Assembly (NCBI GenBank): GCA_039105265.1
Contig: JAPFFF010000001.1
Location: 7,564,001 to 7,628,000, forward strand
DNA length: 64,000 nucleotides
From: Tritrichomonas musculus
Lineage: Eukaryota; Parabasalia; Tritrichomonadida; Tritrichomonadidae
Direction of reading: 5' to 3'
In this document: positions 39,713 through 50,471 of the stretch, piece by piece
Numbering within the stretch: the first letter of the stretch is position 1
Layout of the letters: each line of letters begins with the position of its first letter
Made by a program: the position numbers and the translations under genes
Notes under the pieces: generated by a model
Told to the model about the DNA's origin: nothing
The model's input: the letters and a program-made list of their open reading frames with translations, nothing else
Databases searched by the model: none

Positions 39713-40091
39713 TAAATGTATATACATCATGAATTTTACTGCTATTAGATTTTCTATTTTTTTTAATTTAGATAATTCATATTGAATATTTATGTGATCA
39801 TCTTTTTCAAATGCAATGTAAAATCTATAATATATAGATTCTATATATATACTATTCAAAAAGTTCAATTTTTTACAGTTTTTTCAATTGATCAATGTTA
39901 TGAAAATCAATTTTTCTCTTGTTTCTCCTTCTTAAATCATCAAAAAATGATATCAAATTATTCACCATTAACATCAATTGTTCATATTATGAAATAGCTT
40001 CTTTTTTGACAATCATCAAGAGAATATGAACTGAGCAAATATACATTCAAATTTTTTCTTAATAAATTGAATTATTCACATAATTCAAATA
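39713..40091. other. Spacer upstream of MEMO1
   Basis: About 380 bp, AT-rich, between two plus-strand genes. A CAAAAAGTTC word occurs at about 39857. Nothing else can be supported. Confidence 0.4.
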
Positions 40092-40964
40092 ATGTTAAAA
40101 GCAACACACGCAGGCAGTTGGTATCCTACTGGCGATACTTTGACAAGAATGCTTACATCAGCTTTTGAAAGAGCTACACTTAGCAGTACAAATGGCTCAG
40201 TCAAAGCTATTGTCGTTCCGCACGCTGGTTATGAGTATTGCATTTCTACATCAGCTTTTGCCTTTAAATCAGTTGATCCATCTAAATACAACAGATGCAT
40301 AATTATAGGCCCATCACACCGAATGTATATTACTCATTGCACAATAGCTGACGCAACATCATTTGAAACCCCATATGGAGAAATTCCATTTGATACCCAA
40401 AATGCAGAGCATCTTACAAAAACATTTCCCAAACTATTCCAAAAACTTGATCGAAAATCCGCATCAGTTGAACATTCATTAGAAATGGAATGCCCAATAC
40501 TAAAATTCCTTTTTGACAAAAAAGACAAATCATTTATGGTATTGCCAATAATGATTGGATCAATTTCTGATAAAACAGCAAAAGAAGTTGCCGACGCTCT
40601 ATCTCCAATTGTTAGCGATCCTCAAACTCTCCTTGTTGTTTCATCAGATTTTTGCCATTGGGGAAATGATTTTGAATATACATATCTTCCCAAAGATGCA
40701 AAAGGATCAATTAATGATAAGATTGAAGCTCTAGATAGAGAAGGAATGAAAAACATATCAACTTGCGATGTTTCTAAATTTGCAGATTTTATTGATAAAA
40801 CAGGAGATACGATATGCGGAGAAGTTCCAATTAAAATAGCAATGCAAGCAATCAAAGGCAAATACAATGTTGAATGGCCTCATTATTCACAATCATCACC
40901 TAATTTAAGAAGCCAGCGTGAAAGCTGCGTTTCATATGCTGCTGGAATCTTTCGTGTTGAATAA
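40092..40964 (+). CDS. MEMO1: MEMO1-family protein
   Basis: A 290-residue protein collinear with human MEMO1. It opens KATHAGSWYP and carries VVPHAGYEYC (His44), IIGPSHRMY (His76), VVSSDFCHWG (Asp186, His189) and DTICGEVPI (Cys242), then ends SCVSYAAGIF. These match the metal-site residues of MEMO proteins (His49, His81 and Cys244 in human). MEMO is related to class III extradiol dioxygenases; copper binding, redox activity and roles in cell motility have been described in animals. The role in a protist is unknown. Length and motifs are complete, so the gene looks functional. Confidence 0.95.
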   Translation: MLKATHAGSWYPTGDTLTRMLTSAFERATLSSTNGSVKAIVVPHAGYEYCISTSAFAFKSVDPSKYNRCIIIGPSHRMYITHCTIADATSFETPYGEIPFDTQNAEHLTKTFPKLFQKLDRKSASVEHSLEMECPILKFLFDKKDKSFMVLPIMIGSISDKTAKEVADALSPIVSDPQTLLVVSSDFCHWGNDFEYTYLPKDAKGSINDKIEALDREGMKNISTCDVSKFADFIDKTGDTICGEVPIKIAMQAIKGKYNVEWPHYSQSSPNLRSQRESCVSYAAGIFRVE

Positions 40965-41380
40965 AGATTAGTTTATTTTATCTTAAAATAATTAATTCAA
41001 AAAGTGAAAAAATGTCAGAAAATCAACACAATATTTTTATGAAATGCAACTTTTTAAAAACTTTATTTTAGATTATTTTTTATATGGTAAACTGCATTTC
41101 TTCCTTCATTACACTCCTTTACAAAAATAACATAAAAATCACTTAACACTATAAATAAACTAGTTTTGATTGAATTTTTTATAAAATATAGGCAACATAT
41201 TTTTAAGTAACTAATTATTAAATAATTAATTAGATAGATAGATGAAAACATTGAAAGCAATATGCTAAAAAAACAAAACAAAAAACACAAATTTTCAAAC
41301 AAAAACAAATTTAAAACATGATAATCCAGATATCAAACAAAAAAAGAATAATAAACAGAAAATCAGAATATTTGTTAGTA
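40965..41380. other. Convergent spacer
   Basis: About 415 bp between the convergent MEMO1 and IBD-like genes. AT-rich with A-rich runs; no gene or clear repeat. Confidence 0.45.
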
Positions 41381-42679
41381 TCATGTTGTATCATTATTTT
41401 TATCTGATTTTCTTTCCATTTCCATGAGTTTCACTCTAAATTTCAGCGGGCATCTTTGTATTGGTGGAAGAGTTGCAAAGTTATTTGTAGGTTGAGCTGG
41501 AGGTGTATGCGTTGTGATATTTGGATTATCACTTTGTGATTTCACAAGATCAATTTTAATTGTTGGGGTTGAGAATCTTGGTTCTTGATTTGGGGGAAAA
41601 TGCACTTTTTCTAGTTTTGATTGTTGCTGTGGGAAGCTTGGAACAGACTGCTGCTTTGATGGTGGCATATTCATTTGATTTGGCATCATTTGCATAGGAT
41701 AAAATGTAGGTTTTTGCTGTGGAGGCAATTGCTGCGCTGTAATCATTGGATACTGATATGCAAACATTTGTTGTTGCTGCTGTTGTGGATTAGATGATGT
41801 AGAATTAGCATTTTTAACATTTTTTGTATCATTGTTATATTTATTCATCATTTGATGCAGCTGCTGATGTTGTTGCATCATTACAAGCTGCTGACGAGCT
41901 TCTAATTCCCTAATATGAGGATCTTGACGGTTATGATTATTTTTATGCGCTTGCTGCTGCTGCTGGGTTTGCTGCATTTGCTGTTGAGATGGCTGCTGCT
42001 GCTGTTGAGTAATGGTATTTAAAATCGCACCATTTGCTGGCGTTGGAGGTATTCTATATCTAATAGTCCATTGCCTAATTTCAGTAAAATTATCTTTTAG
42101 AAGTGGAATTCTGGAAAAAAGAATTTTCCATGATTCTGAATGGGATGTATTTGTCGAAAATCCAAGTTTTTGTAGAGAACCATTTATTGACGACTTACAT
42201 TTAGAAATTAAGAGACGAAGTTGTCTGGTATTGATTGCGATTGCTTGATCCATCCAACATACACCACAAACAAGAAAGCGTTTCCAATCATTTTCGTTCC
42301 CTTGCTCAGCGTATCTACGAATAGCATCGAGAATTCCATCAAAAGTTTCAATTCTATGCCCTCTGTTTCTTTTAATTGATCCAGCATTAAATGCCATTTT
42401 TAGATTATGATAACCGTTTTTGTCAACGTCAGTTAATAAATTCCAATATTGAGGGAGAAGGTCATTTTTGATATCATCATGATCAGTCCTGTCGTTGTTG
42501 TCGTTAATGTCATTTGAATTTCCATCCGCTTCTTTTTCGACATTTCGGTCTGACTCAGCGTAAGTATCAACAAGGTCAATTTTTTGGCCGTACTGACTTG
42601 TATCCATGTTCGTATGACGATCCGCGGTAGATATCCCGGATTGATTGATTCCTCCTACAGCGGGGGAAGGATCAATCAT
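41381..42679 (-). CDS. Initiator-binding-domain (IBD)-like transcription factor with Gln-rich tail, 432 aa
   Basis: The ATG at 42679 is taken as start (the frame opens one codon earlier only at GTG). Residues about 80-215 hold a compact domain with WKRFLVCGVCWMDQAIAINT, QLRLLISKCKSSINGSLQKL, then WKILFSRIPLL. The segment where the recognition helix would lie (KCKSSINGSLQKLGF) follows the pattern of the winged-helix initiator-binding domain of trichomonad IBP39 paralogues, which bind the Inr element at transcription starts. Residues 220-330 are Gln-rich, and the C-terminus is Pro/Gln-rich, as in activation or condensation tails. Nuclear location is expected. The family call is from motif memory. 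It diverges from the LRR gene over 286 bp. Confidence 0.65.
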   Translation of the reverse strand: MIDPSPAVGGINQSGISTADRHTNMDTSQYGQKIDLVDTYAESDRNVEKEADGNSNDINDNNDRTDHDDIKNDLLPQYWNLLTDVDKNGYHNLKMAFNAGSIKRNRGHRIETFDGILDAIRRYAEQGNENDWKRFLVCGVCWMDQAIAINTRQLRLLISKCKSSINGSLQKLGFSTNTSHSESWKILFSRIPLLKDNFTEIRQWTIRYRIPPTPANGAILNTITQQQQQPSQQQMQQTQQQQQAHKNNHNRQDPHIRELEARQQLVMMQQHQQLHQMMNKYNNDTKNVKNANSTSSNPQQQQQQMFAYQYPMITAQQLPPQQKPTFYPMQMMPNQMNMPPSKQQSVPSFPQQQSKLEKVHFPPNQEPRFSTPTIKIDLVKSQSDNPNITTHTPPAQPTNNFATLPPIQRCPLKFRVKLMEMERKSDKNNDTT

Positions 42680-42965
42680 CACTCAAAATTTTAATATAAA
42701 TTGGCCGGCCAAGTCATCTTTAACAAATTTTCTTTCAAAATCTTTTGATTTTTGAAATAAAACATTGAATAATAGCATATCACACCCAATCTTTTTTTGC
42801 AACATTTTAGACATTTCAAATAAATATCATTTTCTATAAGATAAATAAATTAAAAAAATAAATAAATAAAATAAAATAAAAAAAAACTCTACAAAAATTT
42901 TCTATGTATTATTTTCAAAAGATATTTTTTTATATCAAAAATTTCCATCAGAAAGGTCAATTCGA
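42680..42965. promoter_or_regulatory. Divergent promoter region with GC-rich palindrome
   Basis: This 286-bp region separates the IBD-like gene and the plus-strand LRR gene. At 42701-42712 is the perfect 12-bp palindrome TTGGCCGGCCAA, 22 nt from the IBD-gene ATG, in a strongly AT-rich setting. It would suit a dimeric DNA-binding protein; function is inference. A long A-rich stretch (about 42840-42890) follows. Confidence 0.35.
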
Positions 42966-45887
42966 ATGAGAAAAAATGCTGATTTATCTAGTTACTTAAA
43001 ATCAATTAATCCTATTTTTTCTGTATTTTCATGCCAATTTGTAGTTACAGAATGGGTGCATAGCATTATTCAAGGCAAAAATAAAACTCGTTCAAACCAA
43101 GATAGATATCTTGTTGTTGCTACGCCAGGTATATTTTTATTTAAAGCAAACAATTTTTTACCAGGATTTTTTCTCGAAAGAATATTTCCCTTCGTTTCAA
43201 TTATTAAAATAGAGGTTGATCCCAAGTATATTAAAATTACAAAATCAAAAGCACCAAATAATTCAGATGATTGTCAATTAATGTTCAAAACAGTAAACCA
43301 AGTAATAATTGCAGCTAAAATCCATTCAATTAGAGAAGCGCTTTTTGGAGATACAGGATTACCATATGAAATCAAAATTGATTCAACTCTTGAGAATGAT
43401 TTTAATCGTCAAAAATATACATATCATTCTACTTCAAAAATTATTGACATTTTTTTATCGTATGCCACTTTATTCGACTTTCAAAAGCTTCAATCATCAA
43501 AATTAGATGCAGTGTGCCCATTGCTAAATCAAATTCAAGACAATAAAACGCTTGAACTTAATTCAGAATTAATTTCAAAACCATACTTATCTTCCATTGC
43601 TGCTACTCTTTCTATTGACAATGACATAAGAGAAGTTCGGGTTTGTGATATAAATTTAGGAGCGATACAATATCAGAAATTTTTTATCTCGGTTTTACAG
43701 CGTACTAAATCTGTGCGAAGATTAATCTTTATCAGGGTAGCTTTTGAAGATTCAGATTTTTTACAATTATCTCTTTTTATGCAATCAAATTCAATTTTCT
43801 GTGGCGATGAGTGGATATTTGACAATTGCGACTTTTCGAAGCCAGATCAAACTAAATTTGATTTATTTTTCAGCTCATTCAAAAATTATCAACACCCAAT
43901 TCGAATATTGACTTTTAATCATTGCCATTTTTCGCTTATGGTTTTTGAAAAAGTTATTCGCGATATATTATTTTCAAATTGTTTTCACTCGCTCGAAGTT
44001 CTTTGGATAACTAACATTGAATACCCAGACGTAGTTCTGTCCTTTCTTGTTCAATTAATCAGCTCAGATTTACTAATCAAAGGCCAAAAATTAAATACTC
44101 TATCAATCATTGACTGCTTTATTGATCTTAGTGATCTTTTCGATAAAATGGTCAAGTTAAATCCAGCATTTCTCAGCAACAAAAACAATTTAATTGATTT
44201 TGAAAATGATGGATTTGGACTGATAACTGCTAATTTTAGTGGAAACTCATTTTGGAGTCCTGTGACAGATAAATTATATATAGCTTTAAATAAACGAGCT
44301 AATTTAATATTCAAAAAGTGCACTTTTTCAGATGAAAGCCTAGCTTCTCTTTTTCAGGCCCTTTCACTTCACAAAGGAAGTTCACTCCACCTTGATTTTA
44401 GTGGAATTGTTGTCTCAGAAAAAGACTGGTTGATTTTTAGAAAAGAAGTTATGAGAGACCCCTCTCTTCTTCATATACAAACAGACAAGAAAGGAGACCA
44501 AGGAGTAGAAGATAATAGTGACACAGTACCTCATATTTCGAAATTTAGACCACTTTGTTTGAACACACTCACAGAATTAGTATGGGACAACAATATTATT
44601 AACTCAAAAAATGCCCAAGCTTTTGTCAACTTTCTAAAAGAGCAGCCACACTTAAAAGCGCTTTCAATCAACGATTGCATAAACCCACATTCAACTATGA
44701 AACGAAAATCGTCATTATCAGCTGTATCACATTCACTCAATAATGACAGCAGCTCGAGTCTAATTGACACAAACAACAATTCTTCTTCACAAAGAAGAAA
44801 ATCCGGACATTTTTACTTCCCTAGATCTTCAGAGCTTGAAAAAAGTCACTCTGAAAATTTGAATGGTAATTCGGTCAATCTCGAAAAAGAAATCGAATTC
44901 ATCATTCTATGCTTCATAGATTTCGCCAAATCCTCAAAATTGGCATCTTTTAGAATTCGTTCTAGTTCCCAATTGACATGCATAGGTCCTCAACTTTTTC
45001 CACTTCTTGATGAGCTTTTAAAGTCACCAAAATTACGAGTTCTTGACATTTTTGGCCAAAATATTGGTGATATAAACCTCTCAAAAGTTACAAATTCAAT
45101 TCCTAATACATTAGAAGAACTCGTCTTTGATTGTAACTCAAATTCAGCTCAAGCATTACTCAGAGTCCTTGAGCAAATAATCAGAGATTCAAATTCGTCA
45201 TCTTCTAACAATATGACTGATGATAGCGACGTTTCAGAAAGACATGTTTTAAGCTTGAAAAAAGTGACTTTTCCTGATTTTGATGTTAAAAATTTACTGT
45301 CAAAATTGTCAATATCTGAAAAAGTGGAATATCAAACGAAATTTGAAATTCTAAAAAGAGAGTATTTTAAACTGTTTCAGCCTTCTGATTATATTGATTC
45401 TTCTTATGAACAAAGTTTAAAATATGGTAGTAATGGAAATTGTAAGAAAAAGAATACAAATTCAACAGATATTTGTAATAATATAGAATTAAATTATGCC
45501 TTATCGAAAATTCGACAATATCAAAATTTTTCACAATTAGATGAAGAAGTTGAGAATTTTGATAATGAAAATTATGAAAGTTTCTTTAACGATGATAACG
45601 ATAACTTTATAGATAATTTTAAGGATGAAAAATCAATGAAAAGAAAGAAAATACCATCCATCGCAATTACTTTAGGGACATCGAATGAACAATCTTTCAT
45701 ATCTTTAAATGATGGAGAAAATCCATCGTCATCCTTTACTTTGAATAACGAAATAACTGATTCCATCCTTAATGAATGCGGATTAAGCGATCAGAAAAAT
45801 GATCCAATGATAGCAGTAATGGAAAGGTTTTCATTTGAATTTAGTCTCGAAGCATTAACTCAGAAAATTGAAGCTCAGAGTAGCTAG
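42966..45887 (+). CDS. CARMIL-like leucine-rich repeat protein, 973 aa
   Basis: A single-exon gene with the same plan as the protein at 3982-8502 but without the giant charged tail. The N-terminal 140 residues look PH-like (VVTEWVHSIIQGKNKTRSNQ, LVVATPGIFLFKANNFL, then IIAAKIHSIREALFG). LRR-type segments run from about 180 to 800 (for example IRILTFNHCHFSLMVFEKV, LKALSINDCINPH, LRVLDIFGQNIGDINLSK), separated by a Ser-rich insert (about 575-625). The last 150 residues are acidic and low-complexity. Members of the family bind membranes and regulate actin; that is inferred. The two genes are probably diverged paralogues. Confidence 0.78.
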   Translation: MRKNADLSSYLKSINPIFSVFSCQFVVTEWVHSIIQGKNKTRSNQDRYLVVATPGIFLFKANNFLPGFFLERIFPFVSIIKIEVDPKYIKITKSKAPNNSDDCQLMFKTVNQVIIAAKIHSIREALFGDTGLPYEIKIDSTLENDFNRQKYTYHSTSKIIDIFLSYATLFDFQKLQSSKLDAVCPLLNQIQDNKTLELNSELISKPYLSSIAATLSIDNDIREVRVCDINLGAIQYQKFFISVLQRTKSVRRLIFIRVAFEDSDFLQLSLFMQSNSIFCGDEWIFDNCDFSKPDQTKFDLFFSSFKNYQHPIRILTFNHCHFSLMVFEKVIRDILFSNCFHSLEVLWITNIEYPDVVLSFLVQLISSDLLIKGQKLNTLSIIDCFIDLSDLFDKMVKLNPAFLSNKNNLIDFENDGFGLITANFSGNSFWSPVTDKLYIALNKRANLIFKKCTFSDESLASLFQALSLHKGSSLHLDFSGIVVSEKDWLIFRKEVMRDPSLLHIQTDKKGDQGVEDNSDTVPHISKFRPLCLNTLTELVWDNNIINSKNAQAFVNFLKEQPHLKALSINDCINPHSTMKRKSSLSAVSHSLNNDSSSSLIDTNNNSSSQRRKSGHFYFPRSSELEKSHSENLNGNSVNLEKEIEFIILCFIDFAKSSKLASFRIRSSSQLTCIGPQLFPLLDELLKSPKLRVLDIFGQNIGDINLSKVTNSIPNTLEELVFDCNSNSAQALLRVLEQIIRDSNSSSSNNMTDDSDVSERHVLSLKKVTFPDFDVKNLLSKLSISEKVEYQTKFEILKREYFKLFQPSDYIDSSYEQSLKYGSNGNCKKKNTNSTDICNNIELNYALSKIRQYQNFSQLDEEVENFDNENYESFFNDDNDNFIDNFKDEKSMKRKKIPSIAITLGTSNEQSFISLNDGENPSSSFTLNNEITDSILNECGLSDQKNDPMIAVMERFSFEFSLEALTQKIEAQSS

Positions 45888-46024
45888 GAAAAATCATTCT
45901 CTCTATTTATATTTTTAATATATTTGTTAATTATGTTAAATATTATCTATTCGTTTTAATTCACTCTTTTGCTTTTAAAATCTTTGGACTCACTGAACCA
46001 TTATAAAAGGTGAATGGTTCAAAT

Positions 46025-47321
46025 AGAGGTATTCATGTAGAGAAATTGACGAAATATTGTAATATTGATCATATTTTCTTTATTATTATTTTGTAACTAA
46101 GAATGAACTTTAATGGATAAGAATTTTATACTCCTATTTTTGAGATATTTCTATTTTTATTTTTCTGAATAAGAATCGTTTTATAATTGAGAGGCTATAT
46201 AATTTTTTTTATATAAAAATTGATGAAATATAAATATATATATATTTTTGTTTTATTATTTATTATAGTATATATATATTGATAACTTATTAATACTTTT
46301 ATGTTTAAAAAATATTTATTTTCTAGAGATACACATGTTTATTTTATTTTTATTTTTTATAAATTTTTAACTTTTTCAGTTATTATATTTTTGGTATTGA
46401 AATAATAAACATTTTTTATCCTAGTAGTAATATTATTAAAACATTATTTTATTTTATATATATAATATATATTATATTTTATATACTATTTAAATTTTAG
46501 ATTTAAGTATTACATTATATATTAAATAGATAAATTAACAAAAAAAAATGAAAAATTCAATTAAACGATGATTTTTAATTGAATTTCTAAAATAATATGT
46601 TGCTTTGTATTGTGATTATTTTTTGGTTTTCAATATATTAAATATTATAATTATTTTTATAATATATTACATAATAATTTTACTTTATAAAAAATATTTT
46701 TAATGATATTTTTAAGAAGATGAGGAAATTTATATTTTTCAAGAATCACTTCACTATTAACTTCACTTCACCGAAAATAATCATCTCACGTCACTAAAAA
46801 ATAATAACGTACCAAAATACGATGAAAAATAATTCAAAATAATGCAAAATATAAAATTACATTTTTCTTTAAAATGAGAGTATAGAATAACTTATTTACA
46901 TAATAAAATTTATTTAAATATTTATTATTATTATATTGTACAATTATTATATAATTATTTCGTAAATCAATTGAGAAATAAGTCATTTTCTTAATTTTTT
47001 AATGTAAATTTGCATTTAAATTTATATATGGCTAATAAATTGGATATATAACAGATAATATATTTTATAAATAAAATACAAAATATTATTATTGATTTAT
47101 AATTCATAAAAATTTTATTAGACTCGAGATATAGATGAAACATTATTTTTTAAATTGTTTTTAAATTCTCAACATCCATTAAAACCAATTATGGCAAATG
47201 TCAGTATTGGATATATAGAAGTAAATAATCTTAATATTTTTTCATAAGATAAAATATTCATTCAATTAAAGTAAAAATAAAAAAATCAAATAACGAGTTT
47301 TCACTTCACATGAATACCTCT
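46025..47321. mobile_element. Element I: 8-bp-TSD DNA element, 1297 bp
   Basis: The ends are AGAGGTATTCATGT and its complement (14 bp perfect, then diverging), flanked by the 8-bp duplication GTTCAAAT (46017-46024 and 47322-47329). The interior is AT-rich with a slightly richer patch near 46750 (CTTCACTTCACC, CTCACGTCAC) and no ORF, so it is non-autonomous. The start ARAGG and 8-bp duplication link it in type to elements A/B and F. It sits just downstream of the LRR gene. Confidence 0.85.
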
Positions 47322-47329
47322 GTTCAAAT

Positions 47330-47834
47330 ATTATATCTTAATAAATTCCAAAATAATTCTTTTTTCAAGTAATCACATAAAAAAAAAAAAAAAAAAAAAA
47401 TAATCTTCATCATTTAAATAGCAGATGATAACAGCTAAATAAAACACTTTCAAGATTTTTGAGTATTAAGTTATAAATTTGGTTGAATTGTTAAAAATTA
47501 TGTTCTTTTATGATACACAAATAGTCATTCTCACATATTTAAATAGTAGATTTCAAGAAGCTGAATAAGATAAATTGAATTTTTGTCAAATTGGTGATGA
47601 AGAAATTATGATTTTATTTTGAGTAAAGATTGTTCAAAAATTAAAATGCTTTTATTATAATAAATTTTAATTTTATAAAGTAATATTTTTGCTTATTTCT
47701 AATAATTTATTATTTATAAAAATATAAATAATAAATTTTTAATTAAAAGAATTATCTAATTAAGATATAGACAAAACAAATATGCTTTTAACAAAACTTT
47801 GAATGAATTAAACACAAATCGTTTTTTTAGAGAA
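47330..47834. other. Spacer with long A tract
   Basis: About 500 bp upstream of the BAR-like gene. It contains an A run of about 20 near 47381-47400. No gene or repeat is seen besides this. Confidence 0.45.
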
Positions 47835-48671
47835 ATGTCATTATTTGCAAAGGCAGTCGTAGCAGGAAAAACACTAACAGGAAAAGGTAACAATACAGTT
47901 GATCCTCAATACATTGAAGCAGAAAAAAATTTAAAGCAAATCAAAACAGACTTGGACCAAATAATTGGGTCATTAACAATGATGGAATCGCATTTTGGAA
48001 AATTATCAAAAATGGTTGGAACTTTTGGGAATGACATTAAAACTTGGTATATGGACACTCCTGATGATGATCAAACATTTAAATCTCAAACAGTGTCGGT
48101 TTTTTCTCAGAATTTTTCATCTTTAACGACGAATTTTTTTGTACCAAGGTTCGAATATAATGTTGTTAAAAAGTTATCGTCATTTCAGAATGAGATTGAT
48201 CGTCTAAATCACGTTCAAGAAATGGTAGAAGAATCACGAAAACAATATGACAAAACACAAACAATGTACGACTATTTGATCGAAGAAAGAGATTCAAAGG
48301 TTAATTCAAATACTTTTTTAGAACATCTCAATCCGTTAACTTACATTAAACCAAATTTAATAGAGCTTGATCAAGAAATTAAAGATACTCATGATCAATT
48401 AGTTAGGGATAAGGCTCAATACGACAACTTTAATAACGATTTTATTACGTCTGTGAATAAATTAGCTGAAACGCGTGACAAAACTATAGATGGCTCTTTC
48501 AAAAGTTTCATATGTATCTTGTCTCAATATATTATGAGAGTTTTCAAAGATATGCAAAAATTCAAAACTTCTTTTCCGCCAGAATGCTTCATACCAAAAA
48601 CGGAAAAACAACAAGAAAGTTTCTTTGCTCGAAAACAAAATTCTAATAACAATGATAACAGCAACGAATAA
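47835..48671 (+). CDS. BAR-domain-like membrane-curvature protein, 278 aa
   Basis: The frame is open from 47799, but that codon is TTG; the first in-frame ATG is at 47835 (MSLFAKAVVAGKTLTGKGN). The protein is almost entirely long helices: IEAEKNLKQIKTDLDQIIGS, FQNEIDRLNHVQEMVEESRK, then LVRDKAQYDNFNNDF and a last helix through ILSQYIMRVFKDMQKF. This matches the three-helix, about 240-residue pattern of BAR domains, with basic residues along the helices. A short amphipathic N-terminus (SLFAKAVVAG) would suit an N-BAR protein. BAR dimers bind curved membranes in endocytosis. The assignment is structural inference. Confidence 0.6.
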   Translation: MSLFAKAVVAGKTLTGKGNNTVDPQYIEAEKNLKQIKTDLDQIIGSLTMMESHFGKLSKMVGTFGNDIKTWYMDTPDDDQTFKSQTVSVFSQNFSSLTTNFFVPRFEYNVVKKLSSFQNEIDRLNHVQEMVEESRKQYDKTQTMYDYLIEERDSKVNSNTFLEHLNPLTYIKPNLIELDQEIKDTHDQLVRDKAQYDNFNNDFITSVNKLAETRDKTIDGSFKSFICILSQYIMRVFKDMQKFKTSFPPECFIPKTEKQQESFFARKQNSNNNDNSNE

Positions 48672-49059
48672 AATATTATGAGTTATGAATCGGATTGTTA
48701 TGTAAAAATTAAAAAGACAACTTTTTTTTCTTCTTTATTTCGTTTTTAGAAGATTATACATCAAGAGTAGTTCAATTAAAACTCACAAAAAAAAAAAAAA
48801 AAAGAAAAACTATATATTGATAGTTGAGATAATGGACAAGCAAGCACCATGAAAATGATTTATACAATTTGAGAAAGTAAATATACGCTTTGGTCATACT
48901 TTACAAATCGAAAAATACTTAAATGATGCTCTCAAATAATAATTAATAAATTAATGAATAAATGCATATTATAATAAAAACACCATTAACTACTTGATAC
49001 TTTTTGTTTCTTCAAGATATTTGTGAAATGTTTGAAGAACAAAAATATAATTTTCTATT
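48672..49059. other. Convergent spacer
   Basis: About 390 bp between the convergent BAR-like and hydrolase genes, with an A run near 48787-48803. Nothing else visible. Confidence 0.45.
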
Positions 49060-49725
49060 TCACTTAAAGCAGGTTTGAACTACCAACTCAGTTATGAATG
49101 GAATATCATCTTGCATAAAATGCTGATAACCTTTCTTTTCAATATAACAAAGATCAATATAATTTTTTTCTTCCTCTGAATTTAATGTTTCTTTTTGATT
49201 TTTATCAATGAAATTCGAAATAAAATCATGCATAACTTCAATATCTACATAATTATCATCTATACTATAAATCAAATAAGCGTGAATTGGATTAATTTTA
49301 ATTTGATTAATATAATTATTATGATTATGAAGTGAAAATTTATAATCGGTAAATTGAGGAAACTTTTGATGATATGAAACGATTGGAGCAACAAGAATAA
49401 GACATTTAAATCTATTGATTATTGAAATATTTCCTGGAGCACTTTGACTTGAAATTAAAAATTCGTCTATCAACCTTAAAACTGCAAAACAAGCAAGTGA
49501 ATGAGCAACAATTATAATATTTTGTTCATTTTTCGATTGTAAAAAATGCTCATCAATGATATTCAATATGACTTCTTTCCATTGATGATAATCAGGTCTT
49601 TCTGGATTTGGAAGGCTAGGTGATATTACAGGTATTTTTAAGCCTCTCAATTTATATTGGATAGGTGCAAACCACCCATTGTTCCATGTTCCTTTATAAC
49701 CATGTAGCATTAAAACAGCACTCAT
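49060..49725 (-). CDS. RBBP9/YdeN-like serine hydrolase
   Basis: A 221-residue alpha/beta hydrolase of the small RBBP9 type. It starts VLMLHGYKGTWNNGWFAPI, where the HG turn follows the first strand, then has SLPNPERPDYHQWKEVI (RBBP9 family N/P-D-P motif region). The nucleophile is Ser76 in VAHSLAC, an atypical elbow with Ala after Leu as in other RBBP9 relatives. The acid is Asp156 or Asp157 in YSIDDNYVD, and the histidine is His202 in KGYQHF. All three triad positions are filled, so activity is plausible. Members of the family hydrolyse small esters or aminopeptidase substrates; the natural substrate is unknown. Cytosolic, no signal peptide. Confidence 0.82.
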   Translation of the reverse strand: MSAVLMLHGYKGTWNNGWFAPIQYKLRGLKIPVISPSLPNPERPDYHQWKEVILNIIDEHFLQSKNEQNIIIVAHSLACFAVLRLIDEFLISSQSAPGNISIINRFKCLILVAPIVSYHQKFPQFTDYKFSLHNHNNYINQIKINPIHAYLIYSIDDNYVDIEVMHDFISNFIDKNQKETLNSEEEKNYIDLCYIEKKGYQHFMQDDIPFITELVVQTCFK

Positions 49726-50471
49726 TTTTATTGTGTCGATATTTAGTCATTTATAAGATACTGGGACATTTGTTATAATTTGCATTTAAACCGTAATAAT
49801 AAATTAATCATCTAATATTTAATGCAAGTGATTGATAGTTTATGAATTTTCTTATTTATATTGCAATATTATTGATTTTGCTATTGATAAAATAGTTTCA
49901 AATTATTACACTTGCTTCAAAAACATGATACAAAGAGAATAATAACAAATATTTAAATAAACATAATTTCTAATTATTTCATATTAAGCAATAAGTTGAG
50001 TATCATTTTAATATATATACAATTAAATTATCCAAATTGTTTTAAAATTAAGTCTTGAATTAAATAATCTAGTTGTTTTATATATTCATGATGAGTGATA
50101 TTTTAGGGTATAATTATTTAGTCGTTTTTCCAAATAAAGATCTAATTGAAAACTCAATCTCGACGTTTAAAACGATACTATCAGCAATTTTTTGTGAAAA
50201 GAAGAGACCAGAATTAATTTAATCTGAATGAACTTCATCATAAAAAATTGAAGTATTATCTTAAACTTTTTGTGTTAGATATCAAAATAATTTCTCAAAA
50301 AATTATTTTATGAGATATCTTGATTGAAAAGTTTCTATTATCAGAAAAAAATCTCTTTTTTGAATAGAATTTGATCGAATACAATTCAAAAATTGTTTTT
50401 TATCATATAAACATTTTATGATTGGGTTTTTGATGTATCATGGAATTATATTTTCATTTCATTTCTATTAA
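49726..50471. other. Divergent AT-rich spacer
   Basis: About 745 bp between the divergent hydrolase and caspase-like genes. It contains one AAACTTTTTG word at about 50262. No ORF, RNA or inverted repeat is seen. Confidence 0.45.
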
